64,000 nucleotides of DNA from the NCBI GenBank assembly GCA_963797835.1, contig CAWCRN010000024.1, forward strand, positions 310,001-374,000, read 5' to 3'. The DNA comes from JBDTSW01 sp963797835. GTDB taxonomy: Bacteria > Actinomycetota > Thermoleophilia > Solirubrobacterales > 70-9. Below the pieces are notes generated by a model that was not told the origin of the DNA, did no database searches, and saw only the letters and a program-made list of their open reading frames with translations. Each line of letters starts with the position of its first letter. Position 1 is the stretch's first letter. Shown one piece after another: positions 47,625 to 56,603 of this stretch. The translations under genes were made by a program, and so were the position numbers.

Positions 47625-49121
47625 ATGGCTGAGAACGGAAACGTAGGGACGGTCGAGCAGGTCACCGGGGTGGTGGTCGACGCGCTGTTCGGAGACGAGC
47701 TGCCCGAGATCTACTCGGCGCTCGAGATCGACATCCCCGAGAGCGAGGGACGGAGGGCGATGAACATCGTCTGCGAGGTGCAGCAGCACCTGGGCGACGA
47801 CCGCGTGCGCACCGTGGCAATGGACGCCACCGACGGCCTTCAGCGCGGCGACAAGATCCGCGACACCGGGGGCCCGATCACGGTCCCGGTTGGCCGCGAG
47901 ACGCTCGGTCGCATCTTCAACCTGCTCGGCGAGACCATCGACAACGGGCCGGAGGTAGAGGGCGATACGCGCTGGCCGATCCACCGCCCGGCGCCGACCG
48001 TCGAGGAGCTGAAGCCAACGCAGGAGATCCTCGAGACGGGGATCAAGGTCGTCGACCTGCTGGCCCCCTACGCCAAGGGCGGCAAGGTGGGCCTGTTCGG
48101 CGGCGCCGGGGTGGGCAAGACGGTGCTGATCCAGGAGCTGATCCGGAACCTCGCCGAGGAGCACGAGGGCCTGTCGGCATTCTGCGGCGTCGGCGAGCGC
48201 TCGCGCGAGGGCAACGACCTGTGGCTCGAGATGAAGGAGTCGGGCGTCATCGACAAGACGATGCTCGTCTTCGGCCAGATGAACGAGCCGCCCGGCGCCC
48301 GCCTGCGGGTGGCTCTCTCCGGGCTCACGATGGCCGAGTACTTCCGCGAGGAGGGCGGCCAGGACGTGCTGTTGTTCATCGACAACATCTTCCGCTTCGT
48401 GCAGGCGGGATCCGAGGTCTCGGCCCTCCTGGGGCGGATGCCGTCGGCGGTGGGCTACCAGCCCACCCTTGAGACCGAGATGGGCGGCCTTCAGGAGCGG
48501 ATCACCTCGACCCAGAAGGGCTCGGTGACCTCGATCCAGGCCGTGTACGTCCCCGCGGACGACCTCACCGACCCCGCGCCGGCGTCGGTGTTCGCGCACC
48601 TGAACGCGACCACCACCCTCTCGCGCGGGATCTCGGAGAAGGGGATCTACCCCGCGGTCGATCCGCTGGACTCGACCTCGACGATCCTCAAGCCGGACAT
48701 CCTCGGGGAGGAGCACTACCGGACCGCGACCGAGGTCCAGGAGAACCTCCAGCGCTACAAGGAGCTGCAGGACATCATCGCGATCCTCGGGATCGACGAG
48801 CTCTCGGACGAGGACAAGCAGACCGTGAACAGGGCGCGCAAGATCGAGCGCTTCCTCAGCCAGCCGTTCTTCGTGGCCGAGGCCTTCACCGGCCGCTCGG
48901 GCGAGTACGTGCCGGTGGCGGACACGGTTCGCAGCTTCCGCGAGATCCTCGACGGCAAGCACGACGACCTCCCGGAGGGCGCCTTCTACATGAAGGGCTC
49001 GATCGACCAGGTGCGCGACGACGGATCCGAGCGCGAGGAGGGCGACGAGGGCGTCGAGCGCGAGGCGGCGGAGGCCGAGGAGGCCGCCGAGTCCGAGGGC
49101 TCAGAGGCCGCCGAGGAGTAG
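47625..49121 (+). CDS. atpD: F0F1 ATP synthase subunit beta
   Basis: 498 residues. P-loop GGAGVGKTVL at about 157, Walker B VLLFIDNIFRF, and the catalytic loop PSAVGYQPTLETEMG. It hydrolyses or makes ATP at three sites. After the normal end (YMKGSIDQV) there is an extra tail of about 35 residues made almost wholly of Glu, Ala, Asp and Ser. The frame is intact. Confidence 0.96.
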   Translation: MAENGNVGTVEQVTGVVVDALFGDELPEIYSALEIDIPESEGRRAMNIVCEVQQHLGDDRVRTVAMDATDGLQRGDKIRDTGGPITVPVGRETLGRIFNLLGETIDNGPEVEGDTRWPIHRPAPTVEELKPTQEILETGIKVVDLLAPYAKGGKVGLFGGAGVGKTVLIQELIRNLAEEHEGLSAFCGVGERSREGNDLWLEMKESGVIDKTMLVFGQMNEPPGARLRVALSGLTMAEYFREEGGQDVLLFIDNIFRFVQAGSEVSALLGRMPSAVGYQPTLETEMGGLQERITSTQKGSVTSIQAVYVPADDLTDPAPASVFAHLNATTTLSRGISEKGIYPAVDPLDSTSTILKPDILGEEHYRTATEVQENLQRYKELQDIIAILGIDELSDEDKQTVNRARKIERFLSQPFFVAEAFTGRSGEYVPVADTVRSFREILDGKHDDLPEGAFYMKGSIDQVRDDGSEREEGDEGVEREAAEAEEAAESEGSEAAEE

Positions 49122-49127
49122 CGGCCG

Positions 49128-49547
49128 GTGGCGGCGGAGCACAAGCTCGAGGCCCAGGTCCTCACCCCGGAGGGCCCGGTGTTCACGGGCGAGCTGTTCC
49201 AGCTCTCCACCCGGACCACGGTCGGCGAGGTGGGCGTGCGTGCCCGCCACGCCCCGATGATCGCCCGCCTCGTCCCGTGCGAGCTTCGCCTCCACGAGTC
49301 CGACTCGGGCGAGCCCGAGCGCTACGCCCAGGGGGAGGGCTGGATGGAGGTCTTCGCCAACCGCGCCCGGGTGCTGGTCGCGGAGGTGAAGCGCCCGGAG
49401 GACCTCGACGCGGCCGAGCTGAAGCAGCGCCTCGAGGAGGCCAAGCAGCGCGTCGAGGAGTCCGAGGAGGGCTCGGCCCACCGCGAGGCCGCAGAGCGCG
49501 ACGTGGCTCGCTGCGAGGCCTTCATCCAGATCGCCGAGTCGCGCTAG
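49128..49547 (+). CDS. atpC: F0F1 ATP synthase subunit epsilon
   Basis: 139 residues. The N-terminal beta-sandwich reads LEAQVLTPEGPVFTGELFQLSTRTTVGEVGVRARHAPMIARL, by parts, and the C-terminal helical hairpin (AAELKQRLEEAKQRVEESEE) is the movable inhibitory part. GTG start 6 nt after atpD. Last gene of the operon, followed by a strong dyad at 49588-49646. Confidence 0.94.
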   Translation: MAAEHKLEAQVLTPEGPVFTGELFQLSTRTTVGEVGVRARHAPMIARLVPCELRLHESDSGEPERYAQGEGWMEVFANRARVLVAEVKRPEDLDAAELKQRLEEAKQRVEESEEGSAHREAAERDVARCEAFIQIAESR

Positions 49548-49587
49548 CCGCGCGCCCGCCGGGGCGGCAATCGCGCCCCAGGGCGAC

Positions 49588-49646
49588 GGGCATCCGGCCC
49601 TCCTGTCCGAACCGGCATCCATGCCGGACAGAGCCCCCGGATGCCC
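49588..49646 (+). terminator. Nested inverted repeats after the atp operon
   Basis: An outer 10-bp stem GGGCATCCGG (49588-49597) with CCGGATGCCC (49637-49646) encloses CCGGCAT-CC-ATGCCGG (49612-49627) and a flanking CTGTCC/GGACAG pair (49603-49608 with 49626-49631, sharing bases). No long U-run follows. A structured end for the atp mRNA is the simplest reading. Confidence 0.6.
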
Positions 49647-49744
49647 GACCGCCGAACCGCCCCCCCAAGGCATGACGACCCCGGAGAAGGCATTGACATG
49701 GACGGTTTCGCCGAGGTTCGTGCCGACGGTTACATTATCGTCGG

Positions 49745-50179
49745 ATGACGCTAGGCAGCAGGCGCGAGCGCCTCGTCAACGCGATCATCGTTGTGGTGGC
49801 GCTCATCGCTACACCGGCCGCCTTCCTGTTCGCCGGATGGGTGGTCCTGACAGCGGTGTTCGGCGAGTCGCGACCTGACTGTGACGACTACAGCTTCGAT
49901 GCCGAGAAGTGGGCCGACTCGGACGGTGAGGGCCGTGAGGACGAGGCGGCCGCGCTGGCTGAGTGCCGCACGCTGATCGGGATGACCCGGGATGACGTTC
50001 TGCAGATGCTGGGATCGACCAACCAAAGGCGTGAGCTCAGCGGGCGCCGACTGGCTTTCTTCGCCGGCGGAGTCAACGAGGGCTTCGGCCTCGGTGACGC
50101 CCAACACCTCAATGTCACGTTCGGTGCTGGGCAGCAGGTCAGGGCAACAGGTCTCTCGTACCCGCCGGACTACGACTGA
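49745..50179 (+). CDS. Membrane-anchored BamE/SmpA-like small protein
   Basis: 144 residues. One membrane helix (AIIVVVALIATPAAFLFAGWVVL) near the N-terminus, then an Asp/Glu-rich linker and a domain with AALAECRTLIGMTRDDVLQMLGS and LNVTFGAGQQVRATGLSY, like the SmpA/BamE or DUF3862 two-helix plus sheet fold that probably faces outside. Function unknown. A TTGACA at 49693-49698 may be a promoter -35 element, but the -10 is unclear. Confidence 0.6.
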   Translation: MTLGSRRERLVNAIIVVVALIATPAAFLFAGWVVLTAVFGESRPDCDDYSFDAEKWADSDGEGREDEAAALAECRTLIGMTRDDVLQMLGSTNQRRELSGRRLAFFAGGVNEGFGLGDAQHLNVTFGAGQQVRATGLSYPPDYD

Positions 50180-50335
50180 GCCGCTGTGCGCCCCTATCGG
50201 TTGGCGACTTTGCTTCGGTATGCGAAACAAACCCGCCAATGACGGCGCGCTTCGCGGGCCCGTCTAAGCGGTCGTGAATCCTTCACTCGCTGCGTCTCGC
50301 ATCCACCCCTCGGATGCGAAACGCGCCATGCTGCT

Positions 50336-50734
50336 CTACGAGTCGCTGGTGAACGAGTGATGCTCGTGGGCGACGACCCAGCGCCCGTCCTCATTGCGGA
50401 GGCCGAGCGTCAGGCGTAGGCGGCGAGCAGGGTGCTCCGCGAGTTCCTCGGGCATCCCGCAGCGCAGCAGCGCGTGCGCGTACGCGACGTCTTCGCCCGA
50501 CGTGACGTCGAGGGCGGTGATCTCGAAGGACGCGCCTCGTGCCTGCCACTCGAAGAAGGGTGGCCAGGTCTCGCGGTAGGCATCGATGCCGCGAACGCCG
50601 TCCTCGGGCGGCGGCACGTCGAACATGACGATGTCATCGGCATGGTCCGCCAGCACGTCCTCGAGGCGACCCTCGTGCACGGCGCCGGCCCAGCGCTCGA
50701 TCAGGTCGCGGATCTGCCTCTGGTCATCGGTCAT
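50336..50734 (-). CDS. SnoaL-like / YybH-type NTF2-fold protein
   Basis: 132 residues from an ATG preceded by AGGAGG. Reads IRDLIERWAGAVHEGRLEDVLADHADDIVMFDVPPPED, by parts, then YRETWPPFFEW, FEITALDVTSGEDVAYAHALLRC and RLRLTLGLRNEDGRWVVAHEHHSF, typical of the DUF4440/SgcJ group with a conserved end (VAHEHHS). A hydrolase-like or stress-related small enzyme is possible. It is divergent from the VOC gene. Confidence 0.8.
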   Translation of the reverse strand: MTDDQRQIRDLIERWAGAVHEGRLEDVLADHADDIVMFDVPPPEDGVRGIDAYRETWPPFFEWQARGASFEITALDVTSGEDVAYAHALLRCGMPEELAEHPARRLRLTLGLRNEDGRWVVAHEHHSFTSDS

Positions 50735-50868
50735 CGCTCGATTCCTCCTGTCTCGTGGTACCCGATCAGACCTCGAGTCAAGGGAGAAGTCATCGGCCAA
50801 GGCGATGAGTTTGCGACGGCGGTCCGGTCCTACGGTGTGCAAGGTTCCCCCCGGCGAAAGGAAGCCCC

Positions 50869-51360
50869 GTGCCCAAGCAGATCGTCCCCAACCTCTGGTT
50901 CGACACCGAGGCCGAAGAGGCCGCCGAGTTCTACTGCTCCGTGTTCGACAACTCGCGGATCGTGAACCTGACCCACTACACCGAGGGCGCGCCGCGCGAG
51001 GCGGGCATGGTTATGACCGTGGACTTCGAGCTCGACGGCCAGCGGTTCACCGGCATCAACGGCGGGCCGGAGTTCAAGTTCGACGAGGCGGTCTCGTTCC
51101 TGATCGAGTGCGAGGACCAGGAGGAGATCGACCACTACTGGGACGCGCTGCTCGCCGATGGGGGCCAGGAGTCGCAATGTGGCTGGCTGAAGGACCGCTT
51201 CGGCCTCTCCTGGCAGGTCGTTCCTGCGGGCATGGAGGAGGTGTTCGCCGGTGATCCCGAACGGGCCAAGCGTGCGATGAAGGCGATGCTCGGGATGGTC
51301 AAGCTCGATATCGCGGCCCTCGAGGCCGCAGCCGACGGCAAGCCGGCCGCGACGGCGTGA
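50869..51360 (+). CDS. VOC superfamily protein, PhnB/3-demethylubiquinone methyltransferase-like
   Basis: 163 residues. The opening IVPNLWFDTEAEEAAEFYCSVFDNSRI, then FTGINGGPEFKFDEAVSFLIECEDQEEIDHYWDALL and CGWLKDRFGLSWQVVP, by parts, match the PhnB-like glyoxalase-fold group. The name 3-demethylubiquinone methyltransferase is a database habit and is not proof of function. GTG start with GAAAGGAAG upstream. Confidence 0.85.
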   Translation: MPKQIVPNLWFDTEAEEAAEFYCSVFDNSRIVNLTHYTEGAPREAGMVMTVDFELDGQRFTGINGGPEFKFDEAVSFLIECEDQEEIDHYWDALLADGGQESQCGWLKDRFGLSWQVVPAGMEEVFAGDPERAKRAMKAMLGMVKLDIAALEAAADGKPAATA

Positions 51361-51382
51361 TCCGACTCAGATAGCGAGGCCG

Positions 51383-51901
51383 ATGATGATCGAGACCGAT
51401 ACGACCGGACAGCTGGACCGCCGCTTCAGTGACCCCGAGGCGGGCGAGACGCCGTGGCCTGAGGTCGCTCGAACCGTGGAAGAAGCGGAGCTCTACTGGA
51501 TCACCACGGTGCGGGCGGACGGGAGACCGCATGTCACGCCGCTCATCGGCGTGTGGCAGGACGATGCAATGCACTTCGTCACGGGGTTCCGCGAACAGAA
51601 GGCGCGCAATCTCGAGCAGAATCCGCGGGTGGCGTTGACCACCGGTAACAACGCCTGGGCTGAGGGTCTCGACGTCGTCGTCGAGGGCACCGCGGTCCGA
51701 GTGACCGCCCGGGAGGATCTGCAGCGGCTTGCCGATACCTACGAGGCCAAGTACGGCAGCGAGTGGCATTTCGAGGTCGGCGATGGGGTCTTCGGGGCGG
51801 GCGACGATGTCGCGGCCGTCTTCCGGATCGAGCCGGCCAAGGTCCTGGCGTTCGCCAAGGGGCCTCACGCACAGACGACCTACCGGTTCAGCTCTCCCTG
51901 A
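51383..51901 (+). CDS. Pyridoxamine 5'-phosphate oxidase-fold protein, FMN/F420-type
   Basis: 172 residues. A split-barrel flavin-binding fold: AELYWITTVRADGRPHVTPLIGVW, then AMHFVTGFREQKARNLEQNPRVALTTG and GLDVVVEGTAVRVTAREDLQRLADTY. Proteins of this type in actinobacteria use FMN or F420 and reduce diverse substrates. It probably forms a transcription unit with the VOC gene (23 bp gap). Substrate unknown. Confidence 0.83.
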   Translation: MMIETDTTGQLDRRFSDPEAGETPWPEVARTVEEAELYWITTVRADGRPHVTPLIGVWQDDAMHFVTGFREQKARNLEQNPRVALTTGNNAWAEGLDVVVEGTAVRVTAREDLQRLADTYEAKYGSEWHFEVGDGVFGAGDDVAAVFRIEPAKVLAFAKGPHAQTTYRFSSP

Positions 51902-51959
51902 TTCTGCTCGGGCTGCGTCCCGCAGGGGCCGGTCGGCGCAGCGGGGCCTCAACCACGCG

Positions 51960-53090
51960 AACCCCGATAATCCACCGATCGCCCAGTCCGAAGAACACAC
52001 GCTCGCCGAGCGGCTGATCGCCTACGACACCTCGACCGAGGAGGGAATCCGCCAGTGCGCCGGGTTCGTCAAGGGCTGGCTGGACTCCCGCGACGTGCGG
52101 TCCGAGCAGATGGGCCTCCGCGGGCTGCCCGTGACCACCGCCGAGGTCGGCCCCGCCGACGGCCCAACGGTGCTGCTGCACGGCCACATCGACGTGGTGC
52201 CCGGCAGGGCCGAGCAGTTCGAGCCGAGGCTGGAGGGCGACCGCCTGATCGGGCGCGGGGCCTACGACATGAAGGGTGCGGTGGCGGCGCTGCTCCTCGT
52301 CATGGCCGACCTGCGCGAGCAGGACCGGGTGCGGGTGCGGCTGGGGATCGTGCCCGACGAGGAGTCGGAGGAGGAGGTCGAGCGGGGGGGCGACCTGCTC
52401 GTGGAGAGCGGGTTTCGTGGCGACTTCGCGATCACCGGTGAGCCCACGGACATGCACGTGGGCGTGGCGGCGAAGGGCGTGCTGGCGATGCGGATCCAGG
52501 TCGCCGGTCACTCGGCCCACGGGGCCACGCCGTGGCTGGGCGACAACGCGATCCTGAAGGCGATCGACGTATTTCGCGGGATCGAGTCGCTACCGTTCGC
52601 ATCCCGCAGCTCCGAGCTGTTCGACAGGCCCTCCATCAATCTGGGCCGCATCCTCGGGGGCGACGCTCTCAACAAGGTGCCCGACACTTGCTACATAGAC
52701 GTGGACGTCCGCTACCTGCCCGAGCAGGACCCCGCGGAGATCCTCGATGAGGTCGCCACGCTGGAGGACTCCGAGGTCGTATCCACCTTCGCCCGGCCCC
52801 CGGCGGCCGTCGACCCCGACTCGGTCCACGTCCGCGCCCTGTGCGCGGCGGCGGCGCGCCATCACGCCGAGGGCGTCACGAGCGTGGGGCGCGACGGCGC
52901 GTCCGACGCCGTCTCGTTCCTGCGCGTGGGGATCCCCGCCGTGGAGTTCGGCCCCGCGGGCGCCGGCCATCACGGCCCCGACGAGTGGGTCTCAGTCTCC
53001 TCCCTGGCGAGCTATCGCCGGGCGATCGTGGACTACGTCGAGTCGCTCCCGGAGCTGCTCGCCGCCGAGGGGGTGACCGCGGGTGACTGA
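51960..53090 (+). CDS. M20 family metallopeptidase (ArgE/DapE-like), start unresolved
   Basis: About 375 residues. Metal-binding motifs: VLLHGHIDVVPG (His, Asp), GRGAYDMKGAVAAL (Asp), VPDEESEEE (catalytic and metal Glu), AITGEPTDMHVGV (Glu) and GAGHHGPDEWVS (His). The dimerisation domain lies between about 180 and 290. It removes an acyl group from, or cleaves, a small peptide-like substrate; it could be ArgE, DapE or a dipeptidase. No ATG, GTG or TTG lies in frame just before the conserved LAERLIAYDTST, so the start is approximate. Overlaps the LCP gene by 8 nt. Confidence 0.85.
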   Translation, partial: NPDNPPIAQSEEHTLAERLIAYDTSTEEGIRQCAGFVKGWLDSRDVRSEQMGLRGLPVTTAEVGPADGPTVLLHGHIDVVPGRAEQFEPRLEGDRLIGRGAYDMKGAVAALLLVMADLREQDRVRVRLGIVPDEESEEEVERGGDLLVESGFRGDFAITGEPTDMHVGVAAKGVLAMRIQVAGHSAHGATPWLGDNAILKAIDVFRGIESLPFASRSSELFDRPSINLGRILGGDALNKVPDTCYIDVDVRYLPEQDPAEILDEVATLEDSEVVSTFARPPAAVDPDSVHVRALCAAAARHHAEGVTSVGRDGASDAVSFLRVGIPAVEFGPAGAGHHGPDEWVSVSSLASYRRAIVDYVESLPELLAAEGVTAGD

Positions 53091-55257
53091 TGAGGAGCGC
53101 CACGAGGGCGACGACGAGGAGGTGGGAGGCGACGAGCCCGCCGGCGATGACGAGGCGCCGCCGCCCGCCACCTGGGCCGGCCGCCAGGGCCGGGCCGGCC
53201 TGCCCGAGGACGATGGCGACGAGGCCGCCGAGCCGGACGCCGGTAGCGGCCCGACCGAGGAGTTCGACGAGCTCGAGCAGGAGCTCGCGGACGACATGGA
53301 CACCGAGCTTGCCGGCGAGCACGAGATCCCAGAGGAGGTGAGCGCGGACGAGGCCCCCGACCCCGGCGACGAGTTCGACTTCGAGGAGGAGCCGGACGAG
53401 GAAGAGGAGCCGCAGGACGACCAGGAGCCCGAGGCCGCCGAGGAGCCCGAGGCCGCCGAGGAGACCCCCGCCGGCGCCACCATCGAGGCCGACACTCCGG
53501 CCCTGGCCGATCAGGAGGAAGCGCGCGAGGCCGCTCTCGAGGGGCTGCGCAGCCGCACCGCCGAGCACGCAGCCAAGCGCGGCGTCACCGACCCGGGGCA
53601 TGCCCCCGAGCCCGAGGAGGCGGAGCCCGAGGAGGCGAAGACCGCGGTCGCGGCGACCGCCGATTCCGCCCCGGGCGCAGACGCGGCCACGGCCGCGCCG
53701 AGCGCCGGGCCACCCGCCGAGGGCGAGGAGAAGCCGCCGCGGGCGGGCGTTTGGGCTCGGTTCCTGGCCGCCTCGTTCCTGATCATCGCCTCGATGGCGA
53801 CCGCCACGTCGGTCTCACTCCTCGTCTACCTGACCGACATCGCGAAGGGGCTCGGCGGGCTCAATCTGGAGGGCCAGCTCGACGCCATCGACGAGGAGGC
53901 GCAGAACTTCCTCATCATCGGCTCGGACGTGCGCCCCGACCAGTCGAGCAAGGGCCTGTCCGACACGACGATGCTGCTCCGCGTCGATCCCGACGCCGGC
54001 CAGATCACCCAACTCTCGATCCCGCGCGACCTGCGCGTGAACATCCCCGGCCACGGGGTCGACAAGTTCAACGCGGCGTACGCGTACGGCGGGCCCAAGC
54101 TGACGCTCCAGGTCGTCAAGCAGATCACCGGCGACCGGATCCCGATCAACCACGTGGTCAACGTCGACTTCAACGGCTTCGCCGACGCGGTCGACGCGAT
54201 TGGCTGCGTCTACATCGACGTCGACCGCCACTACTTCAACGACAACTCGGCGGCAGCGTCGTTCGCCGACCAGTACGCGGAGATCGACATCCAGGCCGGC
54301 TACCAGCGTCTCTGCGGCTTCAAGGCGCTCCAGTACGTCCGCTACCGCCACGAGGACAACGACATCGTCCGCGCCGCCCGCCAGCAGACCTTCCTGCGCG
54401 AGGCGCGCCAGAAGGTGCCCGCCGACACGCTGCTCGACGAGCGCGAAAAGCTGATCGGCATCTTCACCGACTACACGACGTCGGACATCGATGATTCCGG
54501 CACGCTCGTCGAGCTCTTCAAGCTGATGCTGGACGCGCGCGAGGCCGGCATCACCCAGATCGAGTTCCCCTTCGACAGCCTTGACGAAGAGGGGTACGTG
54601 ACCGCCAGCGACGAGCCATTGCGTGACGCGGTCAACAAGTTCCTCGGCGAGACTCCCACCCAGCCTCCGTCCGAGTCGGGCGGCGGCGACGGGCCCGACC
54701 GGGGCGAAAAGAAGCAGAGGAAGGGCGACGACAAGAAGAAGAAGCCCGAGCCGAAGCCCGAGGAGGAGCCGGAGCAGGACCCGGTGCAGATCGCCGCATC
54801 ACAGATGATGGACGTCACCGGCTCGTCCCAGGCCTACACCGCGGCGATCGCGGACCAGGGCGGGAAGGACCTCAAGTTCCCGATCCTCTACCCGACCCGC
54901 CTCCCGCCCGGCTCGACGATCTCGGATGACACGCGCTTCTTCGGGATCGACGGCGGCAACGACCGCCTCTACCACGGCTACAAGTTCGTGGTCTCCCGCC
55001 CCGGTACCACGTATCCCACCGCCTACTACGGCATCTCCGGCACCGACTGGCTCGGCGCCCCGCTGTTCGCCAACCCCGATGCGACACGCAGGATCGGGGA
55101 GCGTGAGTACTCCTTCTACTACGACGGGCCGGCGCTTCGGATGCTGGCGTTCGAGCGCGACAAGGCCATGTACTGGGTCACGAACACGCTCGACAACCTG
55201 CTCACCGAGCCGCAGATGATCGCGATCGCGCAGAACCTCCGCGAGGCCGGGAGCTAG
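53083..55257 (+). CDS. LytR-CpsA-Psr family protein with long acidic N-terminal tail
   Basis: 724 residues. Residues about 1-222 are a cytoplasmic disordered tail rich in Glu, Asp, Pro and Ala. A membrane helix (FLAASFLIIASMATATSVSLLVYL) at about 226-250 is followed by the LCP catalytic domain (NFLIIGSDVRP, TTMLLRVDPDAGQITQLSIPRDLRVNIPG, DKFNAAYAYGG and RYRHEDNDIVRAARQQTFLR by parts, with phosphate-binding Arg and Asp). A Lys/Glu-rich linker leads to a C-terminal LytR_C-like domain (about 575-724). It attaches wall polymers to peptidoglycan outside the cell. Followed by sugar-nucleotide genes, which fits. Confidence 0.9.
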   Translation: MTDEERHEGDDEEVGGDEPAGDDEAPPPATWAGRQGRAGLPEDDGDEAAEPDAGSGPTEEFDELEQELADDMDTELAGEHEIPEEVSADEAPDPGDEFDFEEEPDEEEEPQDDQEPEAAEEPEAAEETPAGATIEADTPALADQEEAREAALEGLRSRTAEHAAKRGVTDPGHAPEPEEAEPEEAKTAVAATADSAPGADAATAAPSAGPPAEGEEKPPRAGVWARFLAASFLIIASMATATSVSLLVYLTDIAKGLGGLNLEGQLDAIDEEAQNFLIIGSDVRPDQSSKGLSDTTMLLRVDPDAGQITQLSIPRDLRVNIPGHGVDKFNAAYAYGGPKLTLQVVKQITGDRIPINHVVNVDFNGFADAVDAIGCVYIDVDRHYFNDNSAAASFADQYAEIDIQAGYQRLCGFKALQYVRYRHEDNDIVRAARQQTFLREARQKVPADTLLDEREKLIGIFTDYTTSDIDDSGTLVELFKLMLDAREAGITQIEFPFDSLDEEGYVTASDEPLRDAVNKFLGETPTQPPSESGGGDGPDRGEKKQRKGDDKKKKPEPKPEEEPEQDPVQIAASQMMDVTGSSQAYTAAIADQGGKDLKFPILYPTRLPPGSTISDDTRFFGIDGGNDRLYHGYKFVVSRPGTTYPTAYYGISGTDWLGAPLFANPDATRRIGEREYSFYYDGPALRMLAFERDKAMYWVTNTLDNLLTEPQMIAIAQNLREAGS

Positions 55258-55305
55258 CGACCTCAGCGGCTACCCTCCCCGCTCCCTGGGTCGCCCGGGG
55301 GAGAG

Positions 55306-56586
55306 ATGAGTGAAAGCGATGCGATAGGAGTGGTCGGGGTCGGCTGGGTCGGCCTGGTGTCCGCCGCGTGCTTTGCCGAGCTGGGCCGCGACGTCGTCGC
55401 CATGGACGTCGACGAGGCGAAGATCGCGTCGCTCCGCGACGGCCGGGTGACGATGCACGAGCCCGGCATCGATGAGCTGCTCGTGCGGAATCCCGAGCGG
55501 CTGACGTTCACGACCGACATGGACGAGGTGCTGGAGCGGGCGAGGCTGCTGTTCTGCTGCGTCGACACGCCGCCGACCTACTCCGGCGACGCCGACCTCT
55601 CAAGCGTCGAGGCGGTCGTCGCCACCCTGGGCGATGATGGCGAGCACGCCCTCGTCATGAAGTCCACGGTGCCCGCCGGCACCGGGGCCGCGATCCGCCG
55701 CGAGCACCCTTCGCTCGCGTACGTTTCCTGCCCCGAGTTCCTCAAGGAGGGGTCGGCCGTGGACGACTTCCTCCACCCCGACCGGGTCGTGATCGGCGCA
55801 GACCCCGGCGACGAGTGGGCGGCCGACGCGGTCGAGGAGCTCTACCGGCCGCTCGGCGGCGAGCTGGTCCGCACGGACGTCGCCTCGGCCGAGATGATCA
55901 AGCTGGCCTCGAACGCCTTCCTCGCGACGAAGATCTCCTTCATCAACGAGATCGCCAACGTCTCCGAGGAGGTGGGCGCCGACGTCACCGAGGTCGCCCG
56001 CGGCATGGGGCTCGACAAGCGAATCGGCACCTCGTTCCTGCAGGCGGGGATCGGCTACGGGGGCTCGTGTTTCCCCAAGGACGTCAGCGCCCTCAAGCAG
56101 CTCGCCGGCAACACCGGCTACCACTTCCAGCTCCTCACCTCGGTGATCGAGGTCAACGAGCTTCAGAAGCGGCGCGTGCTGAAGAAGCTCGAGAAGCACC
56201 TCGGCTCGCTTGCCGGAAATCGGATCGCGCTCCTGGGCCTCGCGTTCAAGCCCAACACGGACGACATGCGCGAGGCGTCGAGCCTGGTGCTGGCTACCCG
56301 TCTCCAGGGCGAGGGCGCGGTCGTCACCGCGTACGACCCCGTCGCCTCCGGGCGGGCGGGTGAGCTGCTCACGAACGTCCAGTTCGCCGCATCGGCCGAG
56401 GAGGCACTCGACGGGGCCGACGCCGCGATCCTGGTCACCGAGTGGCCCGAGTTCGCCGACCTGGAGTGGGCCGCCCTCGCGGGGCGAATGGCGACGCCGC
56501 TGATCGTCGACGGCCGCAACTTCCTCGACCCGGCGGCCCTGCGCGAGGCCGGGTTCGCCTACGAGGGCATCGGCCGCCCGGCCTAG
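55306..56586 (+). CDS. UDP-glucose 6-dehydrogenase
   Basis: 426 residues. The NAD site (IGVVGVGWVGLVSAACFAELG), the catalytic Cys in GIGYGGSCFPKDVSAL (about 260), the catalytic Lys/Asn region SAEMIKLASNAFLATKISFINEIA and the C-terminal NTDDMREASSL-containing domain define the UDP-Glc/GDP-Man dehydrogenase family. It makes UDP-glucuronate for envelope polysaccharide. GDP-mannose dehydrogenase is the alternative. It precedes the nucleotidyltransferase by 17 bp. Confidence 0.92.
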   Translation: MSESDAIGVVGVGWVGLVSAACFAELGRDVVAMDVDEAKIASLRDGRVTMHEPGIDELLVRNPERLTFTTDMDEVLERARLLFCCVDTPPTYSGDADLSSVEAVVATLGDDGEHALVMKSTVPAGTGAAIRREHPSLAYVSCPEFLKEGSAVDDFLHPDRVVIGADPGDEWAADAVEELYRPLGGELVRTDVASAEMIKLASNAFLATKISFINEIANVSEEVGADVTEVARGMGLDKRIGTSFLQAGIGYGGSCFPKDVSALKQLAGNTGYHFQLLTSVIEVNELQKRRVLKKLEKHLGSLAGNRIALLGLAFKPNTDDMREASSLVLATRLQGEGAVVTAYDPVASGRAGELLTNVQFAASAEEALDGADAAILVTEWPEFADLEWAALAGRMATPLIVDGRNFLDPAALREAGFAYEGIGRPA

Positions 56587-56603
56587 CTGGGCAGCTGAGG
56601 GCG

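Noticed and set aside
47070..48962. 630-codon frame antisense to atpG and atpD
   Set aside because: Composition (Val, Leu, Arg, Asp, His without domain structure) and exact antisense position to conserved genes show that it is a shadow frame.
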